A DNA stretch of 64,000 bases from Parvularcula maris (GCF_024505085.1 NZ_JANIBC010000011.1:1-64000), one strand, 5' to 3'. Positions 50,148-60,971 are shown, counted from the stretch's first letter. Program-made: numbers and translations. Notes: a model not told the origin generated them from the letters alone.

Positions 50148-52577
50148 CTACTCCCCGGCCCCCGATGCGCCGCCAGCCTGGGCCACTTCCTCTTCCGGTT
50201 TCACATAGGTGTCGAACCACTCGATCATCTCGGCGAGGGTGTGCAGCACCGATTCCTGACCGCGATAGCCGTGGCTCTCATGGGGCAGCATGACGAGCTT
50301 GGCGGTGCCGCCCGTGCCCTTCACGGCTGCGAACATGCGCTCCGACTGCTGAGGGAAGGTGCCTGAGTTGTTGTCCTTCATGCCGTGGATCAGCAGCATG
50401 GGCTCGTTGACTTTGTTGGCGGCCATGAAGGGGGAGAGCTTGTAGTAGGTCTCCGGCGTGTCCCAGAAGATACGCCGCTCGGCCTGGAAGCCGAAGGGCG
50501 TCAGCGTCCGGTTATAGGCACCGGATCTTGCGATCCCCGCACGGAAGATATCCGACTGGGCCAGAAGATGCGCCGTCATGAAGGCGCCGTAGCTGTGTCC
50601 GCCGACGCCGACCCGCTCGCCGTCACCGAAGCCGCGCTTCACGGTCTCGTCCACGGCAGCCTGGGCCGAGGCGACGATCTGCTCGATGAAGGTGTCGTTG
50701 ACGGTCTCGGGGTCCGCCCCCACCACCGGCATGGCCGTGCGGTCCATCACAGCGTAGCCCTGGGTCAGGAAGAAGAGGTGGCTGTAGCCGCCGATGCGCG
50801 TGAAGCGGTACTTCGAATCGCGCACCTGCCCCGCCGTACCCGCATCATTGTACTCGAAGGGATAGGCCCAGACGACGACGGGCAGCTTCTCGCCCGCCTC
50901 ATAGTCCGGGGGCAGATAGAGCGTGGCGTTGAGTTGCACCCCATCCTCCCGCTCATAGGAGATAAGCTCCCGCTTGAGGCCCGTCAGCTCGGGATGCGGA
51001 TCCTCGAACTCTGTCAGGAACACCGCCTCACCGTTCTCATGCAGGCGATAGTTGCCGGGGGTCTCCGGGTCCTCGTAGTAAGTGACGAAGGACGAGCCGT
51101 CCTCGGACACGAGATCGACCACCGACTCGTAGCTCTCGCCGCTGTTCCGCCAAAGCTCCTCGGTCTCGAAGCTCTCAAGGTTCATGCGGCTGAGGAAGGG
51201 ACGGTTGCCGTCCGGCGAGGCCCCCTGCCCCGTCAGGAAGACGTGGCCGCCCGTAACCTTAGCCACTGAATAGCCCCCTTCGCTGAGGGTCGTGAGCGGC
51301 GTGCCGATATCGGCGTAGGCGTCCTGGTAGTTCCGTATATTGACGAGCTGCGTCTCGTCGCCGTCCTCGACATCCGCCAGGCTGATCCTGATCTCGCGCG
51401 TGTCGCGGTCGTAGTCATAGGCCATGAGGTCGTCGCTGCCCTCTATGCCGAGGAAGCCGGAATAGCGGTCCTCGAAGCGGGCCACCTCCTCGGGCTTGCC
51501 GGTGAAGGGTGCGGGCAGGGCGTAGAGGATGTCGCGCAGATCGGTCTCGGTACGCGGATCGCCGCCGTCCTGGGCCTCGGCGAAGAGAAGCGTCGCCTCG
51601 AGGGTCGGGTGCCATTCGAGGGAGCGGCGGCCGGTGACCACGCCCTGCACCGGCAGCGCATCGGCCAGGGGCTGCTCGGCCACAACGGCGACCTCGCGGC
51701 CCCGCTTGTCGGTCACCACGGACTTGCTGCCGAAGCGGTACCACGGCACCTGGTAGGAGAACTCGCCGTCCAGCCACTCCATCAGGAAGTACTCGCCATC
51801 GGGCGAGGGGGCGACCGAGGTGTAGATGCGCGGCTCGCCGATCACCGTCTTACGGCGGCCATTAGGGTCGATAACGACCGGCTGGCTGGTTGTCAGCCAG
51901 CGGTAGACCTCCTCATCGTAAGGGTTCTTGAGAAGGTCCTGATAGGTGCGGGTCTGCGCCTCCTCGCCGCCGGCGGCTACCTGGATGGCCGGGCCGCGGG
52001 GCGTGCGGGGCTCTTCGGGCATCGTTCCCCTGCCCTCGGGCAGCATCATCACCAGGAGCTGGCCGCCTGGAAGCCAGCGTGGTTCCTGGAAGATGAAGTT
52101 CACATCCTTTTTGAGGACCTCCCTGGCCCGTCCCCTCTCCACGTCCAGCACGTAAAGCGACATGCCGTCTGCCTTGGTGTTGGAGAAGGCAGCGTAGCGG
52201 CCGTCAGGGGACCACTGAAAGTCGGAGAGATCGGCCTCGGCGGGAAGGGAAACCTTGCGCACCTCGCCACTCTCCACGTCCTGAAGGCTGAGGCCGACCA
52301 CGTTGCGCGGGTTGAAGACATCGTTGGTGGCGGCATCGAGCCGCATGCCGGCCAGCCGCTCCATCGGCTTGCCGAGCTCGGAGACCGGCGGCAGGGCCTC
52401 GCGCTCCATCAGCAGCATGGTGCCGCCATCCGGAGAAAGGCTGACCGAGGGGGCGGGCGCGCGGGTGACGATGTCCGCCACCTGCTGGGGCGGCAGGCGG
52501 TAGCCGGTCTCCTGGGCTGCTGCGGAAAGGGGCGCGCTCAAAGCCAGAAGGCTGACGGCAAGGCGGAGCATGGGCAC
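50148..52577 (-). CDS. S9 family serine peptidase (prolyl oligopeptidase-like), exported
   Basis: 809 residues with a signal peptide (about 1-22, ending AAAQ). The long beta-propeller region is followed by a C-terminal alpha/beta hydrolase domain. The nucleophile elbow is GGHSYGAFMTAHLL, the acid lies in LLIHGMKDNNSGTFPQ, and the His is in MLPHESHGYRGQES. This matches S9C/S9D-type oligopeptidases, active in the periplasm on short peptides. Monocistronic; a family A repeat lies just past its stop. ATG at 52577 or 52571 is possible. Confidence 0.93.
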   Translation of the reverse strand: MPMLRLAVSLLALSAPLSAAAQETGYRLPPQQVADIVTRAPAPSVSLSPDGGTMLLMEREALPPVSELGKPMERLAGMRLDAATNDVFNPRNVVGLSLQDVESGEVRKVSLPAEADLSDFQWSPDGRYAAFSNTKADGMSLYVLDVERGRAREVLKKDVNFIFQEPRWLPGGQLLVMMLPEGRGTMPEEPRTPRGPAIQVAAGGEEAQTRTYQDLLKNPYDEEVYRWLTTSQPVVIDPNGRRKTVIGEPRIYTSVAPSPDGEYFLMEWLDGEFSYQVPWYRFGSKSVVTDKRGREVAVVAEQPLADALPVQGVVTGRRSLEWHPTLEATLLFAEAQDGGDPRTETDLRDILYALPAPFTGKPEEVARFEDRYSGFLGIEGSDDLMAYDYDRDTREIRISLADVEDGDETQLVNIRNYQDAYADIGTPLTTLSEGGYSVAKVTGGHVFLTGQGASPDGNRPFLSRMNLESFETEELWRNSGESYESVVDLVSEDGSSFVTYYEDPETPGNYRLHENGEAVFLTEFEDPHPELTGLKRELISYEREDGVQLNATLYLPPDYEAGEKLPVVVWAYPFEYNDAGTAGQVRDSKYRFTRIGGYSHLFFLTQGYAVMDRTAMPVVGADPETVNDTFIEQIVASAQAAVDETVKRGFGDGERVGVGGHSYGAFMTAHLLAQSDIFRAGIARSGAYNRTLTPFGFQAERRIFWDTPETYYKLSPFMAANKVNEPMLLIHGMKDNNSGTFPQQSERMFAAVKGTGGTAKLVMLPHESHGYRGQESVLHTLAEMIEWFDTYVKPEEEVAQAGGASGAGE

Positions 52578-52680
52578 TTCCTATCGTTGTTTTCCGATAT
52601 GAAAGCCTAGGGGCGCGAGGGGAGGCTTGGGAAGAGGCGGAGCTGCAGATTGCCAGCTCCTCACATCGGCCCGCTCTATC

Positions 52681-53136
52681 TTAGGCGAGCCCGAACAGCG
52701 CCATCACCTCCTGACCGACCCGCCGGGGGCGCCTTGTCGCCGCGTCCACGAGGACCCACCAGGTCAGCCCCGTGGCAGCAGGTCTGCTCGCGCCGGGCAG
52801 CCTGATATCCGTATGCCGAGCGAACCGCGCACCCTTGGCCTCACCCAACCAGGTACGGATCTCCACCGTCTGCCCTTCGAGCACCTGGTCCTTGTAGTCG
52901 ATCTCGTGCCGCGAGCAGACCCAGACCTGGTCCTCGACCGCCGAGCCTTCGGTGACGCTGAGCCAATGGCCCACGGCCGCGTCCTGTATCCACCGGGCGT
53001 AGACGGCATTGTTGACGTGGCCGAGCTCGTCGATCTCGCTCGGCTTCGCGGTGCGGCGGCTGAGGCAGGCCGTCTCGAAGCTGTGGGCACCGAGAAGGGG
53101 TCCGTCGGGCCTTGGGTAGTCGGAAAAGTCACTCAT
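52681..53136 (-). CDS. Acyl-CoA thioesterase-like (4HBT, hot-dog fold)
   Basis: 151-residue YbgC/4-hydroxybenzoyl-CoA thioesterase-type protein. The N-terminal active-site region reads PSEIDELGHVNNAVYARWIQ (Asp near the helix start), and EIDYKDQVLEGQTVEIRTWL and TWWVLVDAATRRPRRV follow. It should hydrolyse an acyl-CoA or acyl-ACP of unknown chain. Its start overlaps the stop of the DUF6445 gene (ATGA, 53133-53136). Confidence 0.88.
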   Translation of the reverse strand: MSDFSDYPRPDGPLLGAHSFETACLSRRTAKPSEIDELGHVNNAVYARWIQDAAVGHWLSVTEGSAVEDQVWVCSRHEIDYKDQVLEGQTVEIRTWLGEAKGARFARHTDIRLPGASRPAATGLTWWVLVDAATRRPRRVGQEVMALFGLA

Positions 53137-53819
53137 GCATCGCTCCGCTTACGGCTGATAAAGGTGTTGAGGGTCAGCCTGCCTCGGAGGGGGTCCGGCG
53201 AAAGGTTGTGCCCGTCGGGGATACGGCCTGAATGAAGGGTCGTGCCCTTGTAGACCAGCACGCGGCCGGGTCGGCAGTCGAAGGTCGCCGTTCGGGTAAA
53301 GAGCTCGTCGGTCTCGTTACGGTAGCGAGGCGCGGGCATGCCGGTTCGGCGAACATCCTCCTGCACGGCCTGCTCATAGGTCTTGTAGCGCTCCTCGGTC
53401 ACCTCTTCGAAGCCTGTCGTTTCGTGGCGGAAGAAGGAGGTGCCGCCATGCTCCGGCCCGCAGAGATAGTGGAGGATCGCCAGCACGTCCTTCTCTACGC
53501 CGTCGAAGTGAGGCATGCGCTGGAAGGGCAGAAGACGGCCAGGCTCGGTCGTGACCAGGGAGTAGTCCGACGAGATCGTGTCCGCTTCGGACCAGCCGAA
53601 GGCTTCCTCGAGCGCAGGCGACAGCTCGCGAAGCAGGTCTTCCGTGTACCCTTCGGGCGAGGAAGAGCGCACGCCCGGATAGAACGGCCCCTTCGCCGCG
53701 AACCGCAGGCCCGAAGTGCCCTCGCGTAACCGGTCGGTCTCAGGGCCGAAGCCGTCATGGACCACCACCGGAAGGCCCTCCCTGCCGATCCGGTGAACCT
53801 GCCACGGCTTTTCGCTCAT
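53133..53819 (-). CDS. DUF6445 family protein (2OG-Fe(II) oxygenase-like)
   Basis: 228 residues from ATG 53819 (MSEKPWQVHRIG). The HFDGVEKDVLAILHYLCG segment gives an HxD pair, and GTTLHSGRIP a distal His plus Arg, the metal and 2-oxoglutarate ligands of the Fe(II) dioxygenase fold. GGTSFFRHETTGFE between them is typical of DUF6445 proteins, which often sit near TonB receptors and flavin halogenases. The substrate is unknown. First gene of a two-gene operon with the thioesterase. Confidence 0.82.
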   Translation of the reverse strand: MSEKPWQVHRIGREGLPVVVHDGFGPETDRLREGTSGLRFAAKGPFYPGVRSSSPEGYTEDLLRELSPALEEAFGWSEADTISSDYSLVTTEPGRLLPFQRMPHFDGVEKDVLAILHYLCGPEHGGTSFFRHETTGFEEVTEERYKTYEQAVQEDVRRTGMPAPRYRNETDELFTRTATFDCRPGRVLVYKGTTLHSGRIPDGHNLSPDPLRGRLTLNTFISRKRSDA

Positions 53820-54051
53820 CGCGCTCTTCTGCATCACCATCGCTTTTTCTCAGCCGCCCCAAAAGTGGAACGAGCGCTGTCTAAGAGGCCACACCGCCGC
53901 GGGAAACCCTCGGCTTTCAAGCCTATCGGCTCCAGTCTTGCAGTTTTCTGCTTAGCTGACGAGCTTGTGCAAAATATCCTGCCTCGCCTCTTGTGCAGCG
54001 CAGAAAAGCAGGCTTTGCTCCTATGCTGCAGTAGCGAACGAGCGGGCAGCC

Positions 54052-55425
<1,374 letters not shown>

Positions 55426-55467
55426 CCACTCCTCGCCCCCTATCCCTGGCGGTTTGAATACTGTCCC

Positions 55468-56448
55468 TCAGGCGACCAGTTCGGCGGCAGGTTCCGGCTG
55501 CTCGGCCTCGGGCTCCAGGGCGGCGACGAAACGGCGAGCGACAGTGTAGGGGTCCGCCTTCGGGCTGCCGTGCAGCGCCCTGAGATGGCCGTACCCCTTC
55601 TGCGCTACCGTGACCGGGACGCTGATCTCGAGGCCTGCTCCATCCGCCAGGCTGGCGGCTTCGAGTAGGGTCGCCGCGTCGGTAATCGCTCCCAGCCCCT
55701 GGCTTGGGCAGCGCATGGCGGCGGTCGAGAAGGTGACGTCGAGGGAGGCGTCCGCCCACCCGCCCTTCATCGGGCGCTGGGCAAAGCAGACGCCGATACC
55801 GTGGTTCTCCCCTACCCGTTCGAGAATCCACCTCGCCAGCCACAGATGGTCGGCGACCGAGAGCACGTCCTCCTCACCACCCCTCTCGTGAGCGTCGATC
55901 CTGAACTCCCACTGGCCTGGCATCCGTTCGGCCTGATACCCTGCGAAGAGGAGGCCGGCGGCGACACAGCGCTGGGCATGCTCCTCGGCGACCTGCCGTC
56001 CGAACGCTCGCTCGCTTCCCACGCCGCAGTAGTAGCCCGCATCAGGGTCGGGAGCGCCGATGCAGGGAAACCCGAGCGGGCGCCCGTCCTGGAACAGCGT
56101 GTAGTCCTGCTCGTAACCGACGCGGTGGCCTTCTCGCTTCAGGCTGCCTTCCGCCAAAGCCTGAAGCTTCGCCCGCGTGTTGGTTTGGTGGGGGAGCCTG
56201 CCGGGACAGAGGACCTCGCAAAGAACGAGGTAGCCGTCCTCCCTGAAAGGGTCTCTCGCAACGCATACGGGCACAAGGAGGCACTCGGCGTGAACGCCCC
56301 CCTGACGGGTGGAGGTGGCATCGAAGGACCACGTCGGAAAGCCGCTTGGAACCGCTTCGTCCGGTGCGCTGTCCAGCACCCTCATCTTCGACTGCAGCCG
56401 TGTGTTTTCAGGATCGCCGTCTATCCAGATATACTCCGCGAACACCAT
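55468..56448 (-). CDS. Type II glutamine synthetase homologue with lost active-site motifs
   Basis: 326 residues. The first two thirds clearly follow GSII: LEYIW-like AEYIWIDG, FDATSTRQGGVHAECLLVPV (FDGSST region changed), GYEQDYTLFQDGRPLGFPC, YYCGVGSERAFGRQVAEEH and MPGQWEFRID. In the last third the NGSGxH motif is replaced by WADASLDVTFST, and about 30 residues holding RLTGxHETxxW, FSYGVADRG and the phosphate/glutamate arginines are missing. The protein resumes at KGYGHLRALHGSPKADPYTV. Catalysis is therefore unlikely. The reading frame is intact, which argues for a retained non-catalytic role. Convergent with amt. Confidence 0.82.
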   Translation of the reverse strand: MVFAEYIWIDGDPENTRLQSKMRVLDSAPDEAVPSGFPTWSFDATSTRQGGVHAECLLVPVCVARDPFREDGYLVLCEVLCPGRLPHQTNTRAKLQALAEGSLKREGHRVGYEQDYTLFQDGRPLGFPCIGAPDPDAGYYCGVGSERAFGRQVAEEHAQRCVAAGLLFAGYQAERMPGQWEFRIDAHERGGEEDVLSVADHLWLARWILERVGENHGIGVCFAQRPMKGGWADASLDVTFSTAAMRCPSQGLGAITDAATLLEAASLADGAGLEISVPVTVAQKGYGHLRALHGSPKADPYTVARRFVAALEPEAEQPEPAAELVA

Positions 56449-56715
56449 GCTCTCTTGCCCTCACCTGTTTGGAGCAGCCGCCTCAGCCCTGATGGCGTTG
56501 CTGCTCGTCCTGTCCTGCCGCCACCCTGAGGCGGATCGTCGCTCCAGTCCTAAGGCGCTCGGGGGAATGCTCTGAAACCGTCCTCATTAAGCATACCCGT
56601 TCCTGGAGCCCCCACTCGGCGCGGGTTTGCAAAGTGTTTGCACCTTTAAAGCTAGACTTCTGAGTGAGTTATGAGGGCGGTGACATCGGCCCTTTTGCAG
56701 TTCTGAGGGCCACTC
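56449..56715. other. Divergent intergenic region
   Basis: 267 bp between the GS-like gene and the CadC-like gene. It contains the direct repeat GTTTGCAAAGTGTTTGCACC near 56630 and an AT-rich stretch with TTTAAAG just before the regulator gene. No coding sequence supported. Confidence 0.4.
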
Positions 56716-58884
56716 ATGGTAGCGTCGAAAGCGGACACACTTCTCGAAAGCGGAGAGCTCACCCTCGACCTCAGGGACGAGAGCGTTCTCCTCGGTGGGA
56801 ACAAGGCAGCGCTCAGCCCGACCGCGTTCCGACTTCTGGTCGCCTTGATGAGCGAGCCTGAGACCCTTCAGTCCAAGGAGGCTCTCATCCTCAAGGTCTG
56901 GGACGGCAGGGCCGTCTCCGACGCCGCCCTCACCACAGCCATTCGCGAGGTGAGGCTGGCGCTCAGTGACCAGCCTCGTCAGCCGCGCTATATCGAGACG
57001 GTGCACGGGCGGGGCTATCGCTTCCTGCAGCCCGTCTCCTCGGCGCCGCGGCAGGAAGCGGGCGGACCCGCGGAACCTCGTCAGAGCGCCGCGCCTTCAG
57101 CTCCTGTTCCCGCTTCCCGCCTGAAATGGATCACGGCCCTGGCGGCGGTCCTGCTTCTCGCCGTGACAGGATCCTTCATGGTGAGCGCCGATTTCCTGCC
57201 GGTCGATCGCAAGAGCGGCGAGGCGCAGGCCCTTCGCTCGATCGCCGTCCTTCCCTTCCATACCGGCACCACGCTGGAGGAGGACGAGCTGTTCGCCGAC
57301 ATGGTGCATGATGATCTTCTGACCCGCCTCGCGGCGCTCGACGGCTTCAAGACCATCTCCCGCACCTCCATGTTGAGCTATCGGGGCGCCGCGAAGACGA
57401 CGCCGGAGGTAGCGGCGGAGCTTGGGGTCGACGCGGTGCTCGAAGGCACGGTGAGGCGCGGCGGCGACCGCGTCCGTATCAACCTGACCCTGGTCAGCGC
57501 GCACGATGACCGCCCCTTATGGGCCGAAAGCTACGAGCGCTCGCTTGAAGCCGGCGATCTCTTCGACATCCAAGCGCAGATGGGGGCGGAGATCGCCGAT
57601 GCGCTGACCCTCGCGTTGTCGACCGAGGAGAAAGCCGAGCTGGCCGAAGCGCCCACGGTAAGCTTCGACGCCTACGCGGCGTACTTCCGGGGCAAGCGGA
57701 TCTTCGAGGAGGCGCTGGTCGAGAACTGGCAGGAGGACGCCATTGCCGCCTTCGAGGAGGCTATCGCCCTCGACCCGTCCTTCGTCTCGGCATGGGCAGC
57801 CAAGGCCCATGTGGAGCTCTCCCGATACTGGTACGGCGACGGCACGGGCAGGGCATGGGTCGAGCGTGCCCGACAGTCCCTCGAACAGGCCGACGCCATC
57901 GACCCTCGAAATATCGATACACTGATCAGTTGGGGCTACTACCACTACTGGGGCTTTCGCGACTACGAGACGGCCGAGGAGAAGCTCGCCGAGGCGCTGT
58001 CCCTCGGTGCCAACCGCGCGGAAGCCTGGGAGCTTCGCGCCTATGTGGCGAGGCGCCGGGGCGACTTCCGTACCGCGATCAACGCCCTCAAGCGTGCCCA
58101 TGAGCTGAACCCGCTGGACATCGAGCTTCTGACGGAGCGGCTCGAGACCTACGCGCCCCTAGGCTACCCCGAAGAGGCCAAGGCGATGATCCAGGCGGCG
58201 AGCAACCTCAACCCCACATCCCTCGACCTCATCAACAACGAGGCCCGGTTCTGGTGGTATCAGGGGGACTACGAGGCCGCCTGGGCGTCGGTGAACAAGC
58301 CCGTCACCAACCCAGGCAAGTTCCACGCTGTCCGTATCAGTCAGTACGCGCTTCTTCTCGGCGAAGAAGAGAGCTTCCAGCAGAGCCTGGCCGGTTGGGA
58401 CGAGGCTTTCGCGGCCGAGGCGGAGGGCCGGTTCCACCGGCACTTTCTCCTGGCGGAGTGGTTCGTGAACCGGGGCGAGGAGAAGGAGGCTCAGCCTCAC
58501 CTCGCCGCACTCGACGCCCTGATCGCCGATCCTCAGTTCGGTGACGGCAAGGTCTGGGCACCCAACGGATCGGTGACCCCGGTGGACCTGCCCGGCCTGC
58601 GCCGCGACGCAGTGGCCGTCCGCCAGAAAGTCGCCGAGTACGAGGCGCTGAACATCACCGATACCTGGCAGGCGGCCCGCCACTGGCCACCCATCGCCAA
58701 GGCCTTCGTCAGGGTCGGCGATCACGGCAGGGCGCTCGACTATCTGGAGAAGTACACGGAGCTCTACGGCCCGGCCGGTTATCTCCGCTTCGTCAACCAC
58801 ACGGCCTTCCAACCCCTTCTGGAAGAGCCTCGCTTCAAGGCGTTGGAGGGGACCTACCGCCGGAGCGTCACGTCCAGGGGTTGA
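56716..58884 (+). CDS. CadC-like transmembrane transcription regulator with TPR domain
   Basis: 722 residues. The N-terminal OmpR/ToxR-type winged helix (about 10-105) has LSPTAFRLLVALMSEPE, SDAALTTAIREVRLALSD and YIETVHGRGYRFL. One transmembrane helix follows (about 137-157). The periplasmic part begins RSIAVLPFHTGTTLEEDELFADM, a TolB-like/FlgO-type domain, and continues into tetratricopeptide-like helices (AIAAFEEAIALDPSFVSAWA and later repeats). It probably senses an envelope signal and controls nearby genes. It lies 97 bp upstream of, and co-directional with, the redox operon. Confidence 0.9.
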   Translation: MVASKADTLLESGELTLDLRDESVLLGGNKAALSPTAFRLLVALMSEPETLQSKEALILKVWDGRAVSDAALTTAIREVRLALSDQPRQPRYIETVHGRGYRFLQPVSSAPRQEAGGPAEPRQSAAPSAPVPASRLKWITALAAVLLLAVTGSFMVSADFLPVDRKSGEAQALRSIAVLPFHTGTTLEEDELFADMVHDDLLTRLAALDGFKTISRTSMLSYRGAAKTTPEVAAELGVDAVLEGTVRRGGDRVRINLTLVSAHDDRPLWAESYERSLEAGDLFDIQAQMGAEIADALTLALSTEEKAELAEAPTVSFDAYAAYFRGKRIFEEALVENWQEDAIAAFEEAIALDPSFVSAWAAKAHVELSRYWYGDGTGRAWVERARQSLEQADAIDPRNIDTLISWGYYHYWGFRDYETAEEKLAEALSLGANRAEAWELRAYVARRRGDFRTAINALKRAHELNPLDIELLTERLETYAPLGYPEEAKAMIQAASNLNPTSLDLINNEARFWWYQGDYEAAWASVNKPVTNPGKFHAVRISQYALLLGEEESFQQSLAGWDEAFAAEAEGRFHRHFLLAEWFVNRGEEKEAQPHLAALDALIADPQFGDGKVWAPNGSVTPVDLPGLRRDAVAVRQKVAEYEALNITDTWQAARHWPPIAKAFVRVGDHGRALDYLEKYTELYGPAGYLRFVNHTAFQPLLEEPRFKALEGTYRRSVTSRG

Positions 58885-58981
58885 AATATTCTCACTGCAA
58901 CAGGGCGGAGGTCTTGCGGAACTCTCCCTCGTGTGAGCGGAAAAGTGTGCTAGCTTGCCCCAGGCCAGACTGGGACGGGCG

Positions 58982-60604
58982 GTGAAGAAACGAGCGATCA
59001 TACGCTTCAAGAGCCTTGAAGACCGCAAGCCCATCCACGCGGTGGTGGCCAATGTGGACCTCGTCGTTACGCGGTTCGGCAAAGAGGTGTCCGTGCTCTA
59101 CGGCCGCTGCCTGCACCGCGGCGCGCTGATGTCCGACGGTTTCGTCGACGCGAACGACAACTTGATCTGCGGCGTGCACCACTGGGACTACAAGGTGGAT
59201 ACGGGGGTGAGCGCCTACGACAATGCGGAGGCGCTGCACAAGTTCACGTCCTGGATCAAGAGCGGCACGGTCTATGTCGACGAGGACGAGATCGCCGCCT
59301 GGCACGACGAGAACCCCCAGCCCTTCGACCGCGAGGCCTATCTCGGCCTCTACGCCGATACCTCGCACGGCACCGCCGAAGAACCAGCCAACGGCCTCAT
59401 TCAGAAGATGGCCGAGGGCGGCATCGAAGGGATCGGCCACCACGGACCCATCGACGCGATGGGCGTGCCCCGAGATGACCTGCCGAAGTGGGACGACATT
59501 CAGATCCTGACGGCGCAGCTCGCTTCGCTACCTCTTCTGGACGACGAGCCGGTCGAGACGCGGACGGTCATCGGACCGCGTGCGCGGCGACCCCTCGAGC
59601 TCTCCATCCCCCTCTTCGTCTCCGATATGAGCTTCGGTGCCCTGTCCGAGCCCGCAAAGCTCGCCCTCGCGCGGGGGGCCGAGCTTGCGGGCACCGGCAT
59701 CTGCTCGGGCGAAGGCGGTATGCTGGACGGGGAGCAGGCATCGAACAGCCGCTACTTCTACGAGCTTGCGTCGGCCCGGTTCGGCTTCGCCTGGGACAAG
59801 GTGGAGCGCTGCCAAGCCTTCCACTTCAAGGGCGGCCAGGGCGCGAAGACCGGCACCGGCGGCCACCTCACCGGCGCCAAGGTCGTCGGCAAGATCGCCG
59901 CGACCCGCGGCCTGCCTGAAGGAACGCCTGCCGTCTCGCCGAGCCGCTTTCCCGAATGGACCGAGCTGTCGCAGTTCAGGGATTTCGCAGAAGAGGTCCG
60001 TGCCCGGACGGGCGGCATCCCCATCGGCTACAAGCTCTCCGCCCAGCATATCGAGCGGGACATCGACGCTGCGCTCTCGATCGGGGTCGACTATATCATC
60101 CTCGACGGGCGCGGCGGCGGGACGGGCGCGGCGCCGCTTCTCTTCCGCGACAACATCTCGATACCAACGATCCCGGCCCTGGCCATCGCCCGGCAGCACC
60201 TGGACCGTCAGGGGGCGTCGGATGTCACGCTGGTCATCACCGGCGGGCTGAGGAAGCCCGAGGACTACGTCAAGGCCCTCGCCCTTGGCGCGGATGCCGT
60301 CGCGGTCTCGAACGCCGCCATGCAGGCCATCGGCTGCATTGCCATGCGGGCGTGCCACACCGACAACTGCCCCGTAGGGATCGCCAGCCAGAAGCCGCAT
60401 CTCGTCTCCCGCCTCGTGGTCGAGAAGTCCGCGCGCCGGCTCGCCAACTATTTCGAAGCGGCCACCGAGCTGATGAAAGTGCTGGCGCGCGCCTGTGGCC
60501 ATCGCAGCCTGTCCGGCTTCACCAAGGACGACCTCGCCACCTTCGACCGTGACATGGCCGAGATGACGGGCATCTACAAACCCACGGTAGGGGGCGTCCG
60601 GTGA
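58982..60604 (+). CDS. Rieske-fused glutamate synthase-type FMN/Fe-S oxidoreductase
   Basis: 540 residues from GTG 58982. An N-terminal Rieske-type [2Fe-2S] site is visible: Cys43-x-His45 (GRCLHRGALMSDG) and Cys63-x2-His66 (LICGVHHWDY). The rest is the FMN-binding synthase domain of GltB: LFVSDMSFGALSEPAKLALA, GTGICSGEGGMLDGEQ, KGGQGAKTGTGGHL, DGRGGGTGAAP, and a 3Fe-4S motif Cys452-x5-Cys458-x4-Cys463 (ACHTDNCPVG). No glutaminase domain is present, so it is probably not a classical glutamate synthase. Expected to be a cytosolic oxidoreductase exchanging electrons with its operon partners. Its stop overlaps the next start (GTGA). Confidence 0.9.
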   Translation: MKKRAIIRFKSLEDRKPIHAVVANVDLVVTRFGKEVSVLYGRCLHRGALMSDGFVDANDNLICGVHHWDYKVDTGVSAYDNAEALHKFTSWIKSGTVYVDEDEIAAWHDENPQPFDREAYLGLYADTSHGTAEEPANGLIQKMAEGGIEGIGHHGPIDAMGVPRDDLPKWDDIQILTAQLASLPLLDDEPVETRTVIGPRARRPLELSIPLFVSDMSFGALSEPAKLALARGAELAGTGICSGEGGMLDGEQASNSRYFYELASARFGFAWDKVERCQAFHFKGGQGAKTGTGGHLTGAKVVGKIAATRGLPEGTPAVSPSRFPEWTELSQFRDFAEEVRARTGGIPIGYKLSAQHIERDIDAALSIGVDYIILDGRGGGTGAAPLLFRDNISIPTIPALAIARQHLDRQGASDVTLVITGGLRKPEDYVKALALGADAVAVSNAAMQAIGCIAMRACHTDNCPVGIASQKPHLVSRLVVEKSARRLANYFEAATELMKVLARACGHRSLSGFTKDDLATFDRDMAEMTGIYKPTVGGVR

Positions 60605-60825
60605 CGGAGGAACTCGCCGCGCTCATCTGGCTCGTGATCGGAGGGTACTTCGCCTTCGGGCTTCTCTTCGGGCTCGTTTACGTGTCCTTTCTCGCGGGCG
60701 CCCTGGACGAGGCGGCAAGGGGTATGAAGCTTCATGTGAGGCTGACCGTTCTTTGGGGCGTGATCGTCCTGTGGCCGATCATGCTGTGGAAGACGGTCCG
60801 CTGGAAAGGGCCTCCCGCCCAATGA
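60601..60825 (+). CDS. Small two-helix membrane protein in the redox operon
   Basis: 74 residues with two hydrophobic helices (about 6-30 and 47-64) and a short basic C-terminus. GGYFAFGLLFGLVYVSF gives the first helix. Start is the GTG overlapping the upstream stop; its stop overlaps the next ATG (ATGA, 60822-60825). Family not recognised. Probably an accessory subunit of the membrane complex. Confidence 0.8.
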   Translation: MTEELAALIWLVIGGYFAFGLLFGLVYVSFLAGALDEAARGMKLHVRLTVLWGVIVLWPIMLWKTVRWKGPPAQ

Positions 60826-60971
60826 AACGTGCACAGATCGCCCGCCACCGCCTCACCTGGCTCGTCCTGCCGCTCATCATGGCTGCAACGATCGCCTCGG
60901 CGCTGATGGTGAAGCCGAAGGACGAGCTGCGAAACGAGGCCCTTCCCGCTTTCGAGACAGTGAGCCGGTAA
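60822..60971 (+). CDS. 49-residue single-helix membrane protein in the redox operon
   Basis: Basic N-terminus (MKRAQIARHR), one hydrophobic helix (about 12-30) and a short polar tail predicted to be periplasmic. It is coupled by overlapping codons on both sides: ATGA with the previous gene and TAATG with the next at 60969-60973. The conserved overlaps make it credible despite its size. It may be an assembly or anchoring peptide. Confidence 0.75.
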   Translation: MKRAQIARHRLTWLVLPLIMAATIASALMVKPKDELRNEALPAFETVSR

